NCBI RefSeq assembly: GCF_001420995.1
Contig: NZ_CP012184.1
Coordinates: forward strand, 2,774,501 to 2,838,500
Direction of reading: 5' to 3'
Length of the DNA: 64,000 nt
DNA from: Pseudonocardia sp. EC080619-01
GTDB taxonomy: Bacteria; Actinomycetota; Actinomycetes; Mycobacteriales; Pseudonocardiaceae
In this document: piece by piece, positions 17,026-25,851 of the stretch
Position numbering within the stretch: the stretch's first letter is position 1
How the letters are laid out: each line of letters starts with the position of its first letter
Position numbers and translations under genes: made by a program
The notes under the pieces: generated by a model
What the model was told of the DNA's origin: nothing
Database searches by the model: none
The model's input: only the letters and a program-made list of their open reading frames with translations

Positions 17026-18503
17026 TGACGGCGGGCAACGGCGCGCCGGAGCCGACGACCGGCACCGGCCGCGGGATCGAGTTGGTCATGCTCGGCCTGG
17101 CGGCGGTGCTGACGACCGGTGCACTCGTCCTGGTCGAGGCGAACCAGGAGCAGTCGCTCACCACGGACCTGCTCCTGGTCGGGCTGGCCTACCTGGTGCT
17201 GTTCGCCGGCGCGCACCTCGCGGTGCGGTGGCTGGCGCCCTACGCCGACCCGCTGATCCTCCCGTCGGTGGCGCTGCTCAACGGCATCGGCCTGGTCATG
17301 ATCCACCGGCTGGACCTGGCCAGGGCGGCACGCGCGGAGCTGCTCGGCCGGGAGGTCCCGAGCGGGCTCATCACGGCCCAGATCACCTGGACGGTGGCCG
17401 GGCTCGCGCTGTTCGCGCTGGTCCTGTACTTCCTGCGCGACCACCGCGCCCTCGCCCGCTACGGCTACACGGCCGGCTTCCTCGGGCTGGTGCTGCTCGC
17501 GCTGCCCGCCGTGCTGCCGTCGTCGATCTCCGAGGTCAACGGCGCGAAGCTGTGGATCCGGATCCCCGGCGGCCCGGGCATCCAGCCCGGCGAGTTCGCC
17601 AAGATCCTGCTGATCGTGTTCTTCTCGGCCTACCTGGTCCAGAAGCGCAACCTGCTCTCCACGGCCGGCCGCCGGTTCCTCGGCATGGAGCTGCCGCGCG
17701 CCCGCGACCTGGCGCCGCTGCTCGCCGCCTGGGGCCTGTCGATCGGCATCATGGTCTTCTCCCGCGACCTCGGCAGCTCGCTGCTGATCTTCGGGCTGGT
17801 CCTGGTCCTGCTCTACACGGCCACCGAGCGGATCTCCTGGATGGTGATCGGGCTGACGGCCTTCGCCGTCGGCGCGTCGATCGCCTACCAGCTGTTCGGG
17901 CACGTGCGGGTCCGCGTGCAGATCTGGCTGGACCCGTTCGAGGACTACGACGGCGGCGGCTTCCAGCTCGCCCAGGCACTGTTCGGGCTGGGCACCGGCG
18001 GGGTCGGCGGGACCGGCCTGGGTGCCGGCCGGCCGGACCTCGTGCCCTTCGCCGAGTCCGACTTCATCTTCTCCTCGCTCGGCGAGGAGCTCGGCCTGAT
18101 CGGGCTGGCGGCGATCCTGGTCGTCTACCTGGTCCTGATCACCCGCGGGCTCCGCTCGGCGCTGGCCGTGCGCGACTCCTACGGCAAGCTGCTGGCGACC
18201 GGGCTGGCGTTCTCGGTGGCGCTGCAGATCTTCGTCGTCATCGGCGGGGTGACCAAGCTGATCCCGCTGACCGGTCTGACGCTGCCGTTCCTGTCCTACG
18301 GTGGGTCGTCGCTGCTGGCGAACTACGTGCTCGTCGCACTCCTGCTGCGGATCTCGCACGTGGCACGGGCGCCGCTGCCGAAGCGGCCCGCCCAGCAACG
18401 GGCGCCGATCGCGGAGGCGAGCACCGAGCTCGTCCAGCGCCCGCAGAGCTCCCGCCCGTCGACCACACCCACGCCCGCGTCCCAGGAGAGGAGCGACCCG
18501 TGA
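17025..18503 (+). CDS. rodA: RodA: SEDS-family peptidoglycan glycosyltransferase
   Basis: 492 residues with about ten to twelve hydrophobic spans. SEDS marks are GIGLVMIHRLDL, KLWIRIPGGPGIQPGEFAKI (the GxQPSE-like loop), FSRDLGSSLLIFG, AEDE-like FAESDFIFSSLGEELG, and the final LTLPFLSYGGSSLLANY. RodA polymerises lipid II into glycan strands together with a class B PBP, here the next gene. The ATG overlaps the pstP stop by one base and the rodA stop overlaps the pbpA start (GTGA), so pstP, rodA and pbpA are read as one coupled unit. The last 50 residues are a polar tail. Confidence 0.95.
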   Translation: MTAGNGAPEPTTGTGRGIELVMLGLAAVLTTGALVLVEANQEQSLTTDLLLVGLAYLVLFAGAHLAVRWLAPYADPLILPSVALLNGIGLVMIHRLDLARAARAELLGREVPSGLITAQITWTVAGLALFALVLYFLRDHRALARYGYTAGFLGLVLLALPAVLPSSISEVNGAKLWIRIPGGPGIQPGEFAKILLIVFFSAYLVQKRNLLSTAGRRFLGMELPRARDLAPLLAAWGLSIGIMVFSRDLGSSLLIFGLVLVLLYTATERISWMVIGLTAFAVGASIAYQLFGHVRVRVQIWLDPFEDYDGGGFQLAQALFGLGTGGVGGTGLGAGRPDLVPFAESDFIFSSLGEELGLIGLAAILVVYLVLITRGLRSALAVRDSYGKLLATGLAFSVALQIFVVIGGVTKLIPLTGLTLPFLSYGGSSLLANYVLVALLLRISHVARAPLPKRPAQQRAPIAEASTELVQRPQSSRPSTTPTPASQERSDP

Positions 18504-19969
18504 ACCGCCCGGTACGCCGCGTCGCCCTCGCCGTGATGGTCATGATCGTGGCGCTGCTCGCGAACATCACCTACGTGCAGGTCGTCGTGGCCGGCCAGTA
18601 CCGCGACGACCCGCGCAACCAGCGCTCGCAGATCGACGAGTACTCCCGCCAGCGCGGCCAGATCACCGCGGGCGGCCAGGTCCTGGCGCAGAGCGTCGAC
18701 AGCGACGGCCGGCTGCGGTACGCCCGGCAGTACCCGGAGGGCCCGGCGTTCGCGCCGATCACCGGGTTCCTCTCCACCGTCTACGGCAAGGGCGCCCTCG
18801 AGCGGTCCACCGACGACGTGCTGAACGGCACCGACGACCGGCTGTTCGTCCGCCGGCTGTCCGACCTGATCACCGGCCGGGACCCGGCGGGCGGGAACGT
18901 CGTGACCACGGTCGACCCGGACGTGCAGCGGGTCGCCTACGACGGCCTGCAGTCGCGCGGCTACACCGGCGCCGTCGTCGCGCTGGAGCCGCAGACCGGC
19001 AACATCCTGGCGATGGCCTCGACGCCGTCGTACGACCCGAACCGGCTGGCCGCCCCGGACGCGGCCGAGCAGCAGGCGGCCTGGCGCGAGTACAACAACG
19101 CCGAGCTCAACCCGCTCACCAACCGCGCGATCAACGAGATCGAGCCGCCCGGGTCGACGTTCAAGCTGGTCACGACCGCGGCCGCGCTGCAGAACGGGTA
19201 CACCCCGGAGAGCAGGCTCACCGCGGCCCGCAACATCCAGCTGGCCGACTCGACGACCACGCTGGAGAACTACAACGGCTCGCAGTGCGGCGGCGGCGAC
19301 ACCGCGTCGCTGCGCGAGGCGCTGGCCCGCTCCTGCAACACCGCGTTCGCCCAGCTGGGCCAGGAGCTCGGGGCGGACAAGCTCCGGGCGCAGGCCGAGG
19401 CGTTCGGGATCGGCCGGTCGGACCTGCAGATCCCGATGCCCGTCACCGCGTCGCAGGTCGGTCCGATGTCCGACGTGCCCTCCACCCAGCAGTCCGCGAT
19501 CGGCCAGCGCGACGTGCGGCTGACCCCGATGCAGCTGGCAATGATCGGCGGCTCGATCGCCAACGGCGGCCAGACGATGGCCCCGCACCTGATCAAGGAG
19601 ATCCAGGGCGCGACGCTCGACGTCGTCGACACCACCGAGCCGGACCGGATGGCCCGCTCGATGCCCGGCGACGTCGCCCGCACCCTGACCGACCTGATGA
19701 TCGGCTCCGAGGACCGGACCCAGGGCGGCGGCAAGATCACCGGCGTCCAGATCGCCTCGAAGACCGGCACCGCCGAGCACGGCACCGACCCGAAGAACAC
19801 CCCGCCGCACGCCTGGTACGTGGCGTTCGCCCCGGCCGACAACCCCCGGGTCGCGGTCGCGGTGCTGGTCGAGAGCGGCGGGGACCGCGGCGCCGAGGCC
19901 ACCGGCGGTTCGGTCGCGGCACCGATCGGCCGCGCCGTGATCGCCGAGACCCTCCGGGACGCCCAGTGA
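18500..19969 (+). CDS. pbpA: PbpA: class B penicillin-binding protein (transpeptidase)
   Basis: 489 residues, GTG start overlapping rodA. A single span near residues 7-25 ([19 protein letters not shown]) anchors it. The transpeptidase domain holds the active-site Ser219 in PPGSTFK, Ser278 in RSCNTAF, and Lys421 in [10 protein letters not shown]. It cross-links stem peptides and should be the partner of RodA. The length fits actinobacterial PbpA (about 490). No PASTA domain. A 49-base gap leads to pknA. Confidence 0.95.
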   Translation: MNRPVRRVALAVMVMIVALLANITYVQVVVAGQYRDDPRNQRSQIDEYSRQRGQITAGGQVLAQSVDSDGRLRYARQYPEGPAFAPITGFLSTVYGKGALERSTDDVLNGTDDRLFVRRLSDLITGRDPAGGNVVTTVDPDVQRVAYDGLQSRGYTGAVVALEPQTGNILAMASTPSYDPNRLAAPDAAEQQAAWREYNNAELNPLTNRAINEIEPPGSTFKLVTTAAALQNGYTPESRLTAARNIQLADSTTTLENYNGSQCGGGDTASLREALARSCNTAFAQLGQELGADKLRAQAEAFGIGRSDLQIPMPVTASQVGPMSDVPSTQQSAIGQRDVRLTPMQLAMIGGSIANGGQTMAPHLIKEIQGATLDVVDTTEPDRMARSMPGDVARTLTDLMIGSEDRTQGGGKITGVQIASKTGTAEHGTDPKNTPPHAWYVAFAPADNPRVAVAVLVESGGDRGAEATGGSVAAPIGRAVIAETLRDAQ

Positions 19970-20018
19970 GGCGGGGACACGCCGCGGGAACGGCACGGCG
20001 CAGGTCCCCGGCGGGCCC

Positions 20019-21656
20019 GTGAGCGCGCTGGCGGCCGGGCAGCTGATCTCCGAGCGCTACCAGCTGGACCGGCGGATCGCGGTCGGCGGGATGGGCGAGG
20101 TCTGGGAGGCCTCCGACACCCGTCTGGGGCGGAGCGTCGCCGTGAAGGTGCTCAAGGCCGATCTCTCCGACGACCCGGAGTTCCTGCACCGGTTCCGGAT
20201 CGAGGCGCGCACGGTGGCGTCGCTGGACCACGCCGGCATCGCCTCGGTGCACGACTACGGCGAGGACGACGGCCCCGTCGGTGGCGGGCGCACCGCGTAC
20301 CTGGTGATGGAGCTCGTCCGCGGCGAGCCGCTGTCGACCCGGATCGGGCGCGGGCCCATCCCGTCCGACGAGGCGCTCGACATCCTCGAGCAGGCCGCGC
20401 GGGCGTTGCAGGCGGCGCACGAGCGCGGCTTCGTGCACCGCGACGTGAAGCCCGGCAACATCCTGCTGCGCACCGACGGCGTCGTGAAGCTGACCGACTT
20501 CGGCATCGCCAAGGCCGCCGACGCCGTCCCGGTCACCCGGTCCGGGATGGTCATGGGCACCGCGCACTACATCGCGCCGGAGCAGGCCTCGGGCGACGAG
20601 GCCGGCCCGTCGGGCGACGTCTACTCCCTCGGCGTGGTCGGCTACGAGTGCCTGGCCGGGGTGCGCCCGTTCCGCGCCGAGAGCGCGGTCGCCGTCGCGA
20701 TGATGCAGGTCCGCGACGACCCGCCGCCGCTGCCCGACGAGATCCCCGAGCGGATCCGCGAGCTGATCACCACGGTGCTCGTGAAGGACCCCGAGCAGCG
20801 CTACACCGACGGCGCCGAGTTCGCCGAGGCCGTCGCGGCCGTACGACGCGGGCACCGCCCGCCGCCCGCCGGCATCCCGGCCCCGACCGGGCACGCACCG
20901 GGTTTCCGGCCCGACGACGACCCGCAGGGCGGGCCGCGCCGGCACGCCCGTTCCGACGCCGACGGCCCGGAACCCGCGGGCCGCCCGCCCGAGATCCCCG
21001 GCCCGGCGGACCCGCCGGCCCGGTCCCCGCGGCACGGACTGCAGGCCGGTGACGACGCCGGCGGCCGCCCGCCCACGGGACCGGGGTCCCGTCCCGTCAC
21101 CGGCGGGAACCGGCCACCGGCCGGACCGCCGCCCGTGCGCCCGCGTTCGGGTCCCCTCCCCGTCCCACCCCCCGCCGGGCCGGGTTCACCCGCCCACGGC
21201 TGGACCCCGGCGCGGACGCCGTACCCTCCGGGCGGGCCGGCAGCGGGGCACGGCGGTCGGCCGCCGACCGGACCGCAGGTGCCCGCGCACCCGGGTTCCG
21301 GGCCGCCCGCCGCACAGCGACCGGCACCGGCCCGGCCGCCGACCGGCCGCGGCTCCGGCGACCGCGCGCCCGAGCAGCACCCGTCCGGCCCCCTGGACCT
21401 GACCCCGAAACGGTCGGGCCGGGCGAAGGCCTGGCTCGCGGTGCTCTTCGTCCTGCTGAGCGTCGCGGCGGTGGTGCTGGCGGTCATGATCCTCCGGGAG
21501 ACGTCGCCGGGCGGTAGCCGAACCGGCTCGCTGGGCCCGGCCCCCGGTACCGTGACGGTGGCCTCCGGGTGGGAGGCCGACCGCACGGGACCGGCGGCCA
21601 CTTCCCGGCCGCTCACCGCCACACCTCCACGTGGCGGACCGGAGGTCGGCCGGTGA
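20019..21656 (+). CDS. pknA: PknA: membrane Ser/Thr protein kinase with long Pro-rich linker
   Basis: 545 residues, GTG start. Residues 10-275 are the kinase domain: GGMGEVWEA glycine loop, AVKVLKAD lysine, [11 protein letters not shown] catalytic loop, LTDFGIAKA and [11 protein letters not shown] Pro/Gly-rich cytoplasmic segment of about 190 residues (276-465) follows, then a membrane span near 470-490 ([22 protein letters not shown]) and a short outside tail without PASTA repeats. M. tuberculosis PknA is 431 residues, so the linker is expanded here. PknA phosphorylates division and wall proteins and activates PknB. Confidence 0.95.
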   Translation: MSALAAGQLISERYQLDRRIAVGGMGEVWEASDTRLGRSVAVKVLKADLSDDPEFLHRFRIEARTVASLDHAGIASVHDYGEDDGPVGGGRTAYLVMELVRGEPLSTRIGRGPIPSDEALDILEQAARALQAAHERGFVHRDVKPGNILLRTDGVVKLTDFGIAKAADAVPVTRSGMVMGTAHYIAPEQASGDEAGPSGDVYSLGVVGYECLAGVRPFRAESAVAVAMMQVRDDPPPLPDEIPERIRELITTVLVKDPEQRYTDGAEFAEAVAAVRRGHRPPPAGIPAPTGHAPGFRPDDDPQGGPRRHARSDADGPEPAGRPPEIPGPADPPARSPRHGLQAGDDAGGRPPTGPGSRPVTGGNRPPAGPPPVRPRSGPLPVPPPAGPGSPAHGWTPARTPYPPGGPAAGHGGRPPTGPQVPAHPGSGPPAAQRPAPARPPTGRGSGDRAPEQHPSGPLDLTPKRSGRAKAWLAVLFVLLSVAAVVLAVMILRETSPGGSRTGSLGPAPGTVTVASGWEADRTGPAATSRPLTATPPRGGPEVGR

Positions 21657-21759
21657 TCCCACGCAACGGACGGCCCGGCGCACGCGACGACCGCGCGGGA
21701 GTGATCACGTCCACCGACCGGCATGATGAGTACGCCTCCGACCCCGGGAACCTGAACCG

Positions 21760-23745
21760 ATGACGACACCGCGACTGCTCTCCGAGCGCTACGAGCTGGG
21801 CGACCCGCTCGGCTACGGCGGGATGTCCGAGGTCCACCGCGGCCTCGACACCCGGCTCGGCCGGGACGTGGCGGTCAAGGTGCTGCGCGCCGACCTGGCC
21901 CGCGACCCGCAGTTCCAGCTGCGCTTCCGCCGCGAGGCGCAGAACTCGGCGTCGCTGAACCATCCGGCGATCGTCGCCGTGTACGACACCGGCGAGATCG
22001 AGTCCGAGTTCGGGCCGCTGCCGTACATCGTCATGGAGTTCGTCGACGGCCAGACGCTGCGCGAGATCGTCAAGACGACGGGGCCGCTGTCCCAGCAGCG
22101 GGTCGTCGAGGTGATGGCCGACGTGTGCGCCGCGCTCGACTTCTCGCACCGGCACGGGATCATCCACCGCGACGTCAAGCCGGCGAACGTGATGATCAAC
22201 GGCGTCGGTGCCGTCAAGGTGATGGACTTCGGCATCGCCCGTGCGCTGGGCGAGGGTCAGAACGTCACCCAGACCGCCGCCGTGATCGGCACCGCGCAGT
22301 ACCTGTCCCCGGAGCAGGCCCGCGGCGAGTCCGTGGACGCCCGGTCGGACGTCTACGCGGCCGGCTGCGTGCTCTTCGAGCTGCTCACCGGCGAGCCGCC
22401 CTTCACCGGCGACACCCCGGTCGCGGTCGCCTACCAGCACGTCCGGGAGGACCCGCGCGCCCCGTCGGAGCTGAACCCGTCGGTGCCGCCCGCGCTCGAC
22501 GCGGTGGTGCTCAAGGCGCTGAGCAAGAACCCGGCCAACCGCTACCAGTCGGCCGCCGAGATGCGGGCCGACCTGGTGCGGGTGCGCAACGGCGAGCCGG
22601 TGCACGCGCCGCTCGTGATGAGCGAGTACGAGCGCACCCAGATGATGGCGCACGACGACGCCACCACCGCGATGCCGACCCGCCGGATGGCCGGGAACGG
22701 GGCCGGCGGCCCACCGACCGGCCGGCACGTCATGCCCCCGGACCACGACGGGTACGACGACGACTCCGGTCGCGGCCGCGGGAAGAAGATCGCGCTCTGG
22801 CTCGTCGGGCTGATCGTGCTGGGCCTGCTCGGTTTCGTCGGGTTCCAGATGTTCTCGAACTCCTCCCCCGACCAGGTCTCGGTGCCCGACGTGCTCGGCC
22901 AGACCCCGGAACAGGCCCGCTCGACGATCTCCGCCGTCGGTCTGCTGCCGGACCAGCAGAACCAGCCGTCCGACGTCGCGCAGATCGGCAAGGTCGTCCG
23001 GACCGACCCGGGCGGTGGCAACCAGGTCGCGGAGAACAGCCGGGTGACGGTGTTCGTCGGGACCGGACCGGCCGAGGTGACGGTCCCGTCGCTGGTCGGG
23101 AGCTCGCCGTCGGACGCCGAGGTCCAGCTCCGCGAGGCCGGCCTGCAGGTCGGCGGGACGACCGAGCAGGAGACGTCGGACTCCAGCCAGATCGGGAAGA
23201 TCATCCGCACCGATCCCGGCCCGGGGCAGCGGGTGCCCGGCAACACGTCGGTGGCGCTGGTCGTCGGCAAGGAGCAGACCACGGTCTCGGTGCCGGACGT
23301 GACGGGCCAGAGCGCCGAGCAGGCGGCGAACACGCTGCGCGGCGCCGGGTTCACCTCGGTGAGCACCACCGAGGTCGACGGCGGCGGCTCCGCGGGTTCC
23401 GTGGTCGGCACCGATCCCGCCGCGGGCACCCGGGTCCAGAAGGACCGGGCGATCTCGATCCAGGTCAGCCGGGGCAACCAGTCGCAGATCCCGAACGTCG
23501 TCGGCCAGCGGGTCGACAACGCGGTCAACACCCTGCGCGAGGCCGGCCTGTCGTTCCAGATCCAGACCGTCGACGTCTCCGACTCCTCGCAGAACGGCAT
23601 CGTGCTGAACCAGAGCCCGTCCGGCGGGTCGCAGGCGTCCGACGGCCAGTCGGTGTCGCTGACGGTCGGCCGGGCCTCCGGCAGCGGTAACGACGGCGGG
23701 GACTCCACCGACGAGACCGGCAGCAGCGGCTTCCCCTTCAACTGA
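21760..23745 (+). CDS. pknB: PknB: Ser/Thr protein kinase with four PASTA repeats
   Basis: 661 residues, ATG start, 103 bases after pknA. Residues 8-275 are the kinase: YGGMSEVHRG, AVKVLRAD, HRDVKPANVMI, VMDFGIARA and GTAQYLSPEQ. The juxtamembrane segment runs to about 340; a span lies near 344-362. Outside are four PASTA domains beginning at about residues 372, 443, 510 and 577, each opening with a VPxVxGxS/T-like motif. These bind muropeptides or lipid II, and the kinase controls growth through wall precursors. The protein ends in a Ser/Gly-rich tail. Confidence 0.97.
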   Translation: MTTPRLLSERYELGDPLGYGGMSEVHRGLDTRLGRDVAVKVLRADLARDPQFQLRFRREAQNSASLNHPAIVAVYDTGEIESEFGPLPYIVMEFVDGQTLREIVKTTGPLSQQRVVEVMADVCAALDFSHRHGIIHRDVKPANVMINGVGAVKVMDFGIARALGEGQNVTQTAAVIGTAQYLSPEQARGESVDARSDVYAAGCVLFELLTGEPPFTGDTPVAVAYQHVREDPRAPSELNPSVPPALDAVVLKALSKNPANRYQSAAEMRADLVRVRNGEPVHAPLVMSEYERTQMMAHDDATTAMPTRRMAGNGAGGPPTGRHVMPPDHDGYDDDSGRGRGKKIALWLVGLIVLGLLGFVGFQMFSNSSPDQVSVPDVLGQTPEQARSTISAVGLLPDQQNQPSDVAQIGKVVRTDPGGGNQVAENSRVTVFVGTGPAEVTVPSLVGSSPSDAEVQLREAGLQVGGTTEQETSDSSQIGKIIRTDPGPGQRVPGNTSVALVVGKEQTTVSVPDVTGQSAEQAANTLRGAGFTSVSTTEVDGGGSAGSVVGTDPAAGTRVQKDRAISIQVSRGNQSQIPNVVGQRVDNAVNTLREAGLSFQIQTVDVSDSSQNGIVLNQSPSGGSQASDGQSVSLTVGRASGSGNDGGDSTDETGSSGFPFN

Positions 23746-23762
23746 TCAGGGAGGATGAGGGC

Positions 23763-24398
23763 GTGCGCGTACTCGTCGTCGACAACTACGACAGCTTCGT
23801 CTACAACCTCGTCCAGTACCTGGCCCAGCTCGGGGCCGAACCGGTCGTCCGCCGCAACGACGAGGTCGATCCCGACGAGCTCGGCGAGGTCGGTGCCGTG
23901 CTGGTCAGCCCCGGCCCCGGTACGCCGGAGCGGGCCGGGCGCAGCGTCGAGGTGATCCGCCGGGCAGCCGAGCGCGGCACGCCGCTGCTGGGTGTCTGCC
24001 TCGGCCACCAGGCGCTGGCGACGGCGTGGGGCGGGATCGTCGAGCGGGCGCCGGAGCTGCTGCACGGCAAGACCTCGCAGGTCTTCCACGACGACACCGG
24101 CGTCCTCCGCGAGCTGCCGTCGCCCTTCACCGCGACCCGCTACCACTCCCTCACGATCGCCCCCGACGGTCTCCCGGCCGAGCTGGAGGTCACCGGGCGG
24201 ACCGGGACCGGCCTGATCATGGCGGTGCGGCACCGCGAGCTGCCGATCGAGGGTGTGCAGTTCCACCCCGAGTCGGTCCTGACCGAGGGCGGTCACCGCA
24301 TGCTCGCGAACTGGCTCCGTCAGGCGGGCGCCGACGTCTCCGAGGACGTCGTGCAGCAGCTATCCGACGAGATGGCGGGACTCGTCGCGGGCGTCTAG
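23763..24398 (+). CDS. trpG: Glutamine amidotransferase, anthranilate/aminodeoxychorismate synthase component II
   Basis: 211 residues, GTG start 17 bases after pknB. RVLVVDNYDSFVYNLVQYL opens the class I amidotransferase domain. The nucleophile is Cys79 in GVCLGHQ; His168 and Glu170 in VQFHPESV complete the triad. It supplies ammonia from glutamine for making anthranilate or 4-amino-4-deoxychorismate. The gene is called trpG in mycobacteria, where it holds the same place next to pknB. Whether it serves tryptophan, folate or both is not decided by sequence. Confidence 0.92.
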   Translation: MRVLVVDNYDSFVYNLVQYLAQLGAEPVVRRNDEVDPDELGEVGAVLVSPGPGTPERAGRSVEVIRRAAERGTPLLGVCLGHQALATAWGGIVERAPELLHGKTSQVFHDDTGVLRELPSPFTATRYHSLTIAPDGLPAELEVTGRTGTGLIMAVRHRELPIEGVQFHPESVLTEGGHRMLANWLRQAGADVSEDVVQQLSDEMAGLVAGV

Positions 24399-24575
24399 AT
24401 CCCCCGTTCGTTTCGCCCGTGTGACGCAACCCGGCGGGCATCCGCGCTACCGTGGTGGCGGATCTGTCCGGGTCGGCCGCTCCCACGACGTGCACCGCCG
24501 ACGTCGCAGGTCCCGCCCCCGGCCGGCGCACCGGCCGGAACTCGTGTCCGCAGCACAGCCGATGAGGTCCGCCAC

Positions 24576-24836
24576 ATGCCCAAGTCGAAGGTCCGCAAGA
24601 AGGCGGCCTACACCCCGCCGCCGGTGAACCGCACCCCGCAGAAGCTGGCCGGTCCTACGCATCCCGCGTACATCGCGGTGATGGTCGCGATGTGGGTCCT
24701 CGGGCTGGCCTGGCTGGTCGTCAACTACCTCGCGGGGCCGGCGATCCCATTCATGGCCGCACTGGGGAACGCGAACTTCATCATCGGATTCTCACTCATC
24801 GTGATCGGCCTCCTGATGACGATGCGGTGGCGTTGA
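24576..24836 (+). CDS. crgA: CrgA: small cell-division membrane protein
   Basis: 86 residues, ATG. The N-terminal 28 residues are basic and Pro-rich ([20 protein letters not shown]), then two membrane spans ([19 protein letters not shown] and [17 protein letters not shown]), ending MRWR. This is the CrgA family. CrgA binds FtsZ, FtsI and CwsA and coordinates septum assembly. Unlike in M. tuberculosis it is on the same strand as trpG, and no DUF881 or sortase gene stands between them. The 177 bases upstream show no other gene. Confidence 0.95.
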   Translation: MPKSKVRKKAAYTPPPVNRTPQKLAGPTHPAYIAVMVAMWVLGLAWLVVNYLAGPAIPFMAALGNANFIIGFSLIVIGLLMTMRWR

Positions 24837-24860
24837 CCTGCAGAAACACATGAACGTCAG

Positions 24861-24892
24861 TTATCCTCACTGTGGATGACGGCTGTGGACAA
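24861..24892. promoter_or_regulatory. Cluster of three DnaA-box-like nonamers
   Basis: TTATCCTCA at 24861-24869 (one mismatch to TTATCCACA), TGTGGATGA at 24871-24879 (complement TCATCCACA, one mismatch) and TGTGGACAA at 24884-24892 (complement TTGTCCACA, the perfect actinobacterial DnaA box). They lie between crgA and the PH-domain gene. DnaA binding is inferred; three boxes are too few for an origin. Confidence 0.45.
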
Positions 24893-24898
24893 CCTCTC

Positions 24899-25354
24899 GT
24901 GAGCACACTGGGTGATCAACAGGACCGGCATTCCTGGTCGACGCCGGCCGGTGCCGTCGTCGCACTGTGGGTGCTGGCCGCCGCCGCGGCCGCTTGGCTC
25001 GTGGCACTGGTCGCGACCGGGGCGGACCCGGCCGGGCAGCTGATCTCCGGGCTCGCCGCCCTCGGTCTGGCCCTGGCGGCGGCGTCCGGGACCCGGGCCC
25101 GCCCGCGGCTCGAGGCCGGACCGGACGGAGTGACGATCCGCCGTCTGACCTGGACCCGGCACGCGCCCTGGTCGCGGGTCGACGACGTCCGGGTCCTGCG
25201 GACCCGCCGCTTCGGCCGGGAGTCCGCCCTCCTGGAACTCGACCTGCGCGACGTCGACGGCCACGAACGTCTCATCGTGCTGGGACGCCCGGAACTGGGC
25301 GAGGACCCCGAAGACGTCGCCGAGGTGCTCCAGGACCTGCACCCGCGCCTGTGA
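24899..25354 (+). CDS. Membrane PH-domain (bPH_6) protein
   Basis: 151 residues from GTG at 24899 (VSTLGDQQDRHSWSTPAGAVV); a GTG at 24872 would add nine residues but runs through the DnaA-like boxes. Two hydrophobic spans (residues 17-40 and 46-62) precede a cytoplasmic PH-like domain: GPDGVTIRRLTWTRHAPWSRVDDVRVLR, then LLELDLRDVDGHERLIVLGR. It occupies the position of M. tuberculosis Rv0010c beside crgA. Function unknown; a link with division or envelope is inferred from place only. Confidence 0.85.
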   Translation: MSTLGDQQDRHSWSTPAGAVVALWVLAAAAAAWLVALVATGADPAGQLISGLAALGLALAAASGTRARPRLEAGPDGVTIRRLTWTRHAPWSRVDDVRVLRTRRFGRESALLELDLRDVDGHERLIVLGRPELGEDPEDVAEVLQDLHPRL

Positions 25355-25380
25355 CCCGCGTGGGCCGGACGCGGCGCGCC

Positions 25381-25778
25381 CCCACGCACCCCTTCACCGG
25401 CCCGCGCACCCGCTGCGGCAGGTGCTCGGGCCCTTAACAGGGTGCGCGACCCGGCAACGAGGTGCTCGGGCGCGTAACAGGGTGCGCGACCCGGCAACGA
25501 GGTGCTCGGGCGCGTAACAGGGTGCGCGACCCGGCAACGAGGTGCTCGGGCGCGTAATGGGGTGCGCGAGCCGGCAACGAGGTGCGCGAGCCTTTCCGCC
25601 GCCCGGCCGCGGACCCGTGGGGACCCTGCCCGGCCGGCCCGGGCACGCACCCCACGAACCGGACCATTCGCTCGGCCGCGCACCCCTTCACCGGCCGCGC
25701 TTTCGCCGGCCGCGCACCCCGTCACCGGCCCGAGCACCTGTCGCAGCGGGTGCGCGGGCCGGTCATGGGGTGCGTGAG
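25381..25778. repeat. Modular palindromic repeat element between convergent genes
   Basis: The 497 bases between two convergent genes hold no credible gene but a structured repeat. A ~70-base left end (25381-25450) and right end (25709-25778) are imperfect inverted copies (about 88% by eye). Each end contains a 12-base hairpin arm pair, GGCCCGCGCACC/GGTGCTCGGGCC left and GGCCCGAGCACC/GGTGCGCGGGCC right, around 10-base loops that are complementary to each other (CGCTGCGGCA, TGTCGCAGCG). The inside is made of 20-base units in both orientations. It may act as REP-like element, terminator or miniature mobile element; no target-site duplication was recognised. Confidence 0.8.
25421..25600 (+). repeat. 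Tandem array of 20-base units (four 40-base repeats plus one unit)
   Basis: Nine consecutive 20-mers alternating between GGTGCTCGGGCGCGTAACAG and GGTGCGCGACCCGGCAACGA types, giving 40-base repeats starting at 25421, 25461, 25501 and 25541, and a diverged last unit at 25581. There are no unique spacers. Confidence 0.92.
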
Positions 25779-25851
25779 CGGCTGCTGTCTTCTGTCGTCG
25801 GGTCCGCACCGCCGCGTTCGGCCGCGCGGCGGGTGCGGCGCGGGCGGCGGC

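Noticed and set aside
24861..24892. Replication origin
   Set aside because: Only three boxes, no A+T-rich unwinding region and no dnaA/dnaN beside it; kept as a DnaA-box cluster only.
25421..25600. Possible CRISPR array
   Set aside because: Units are back-to-back with constant 20/40-base period and no unique spacers, and no cas genes are present.
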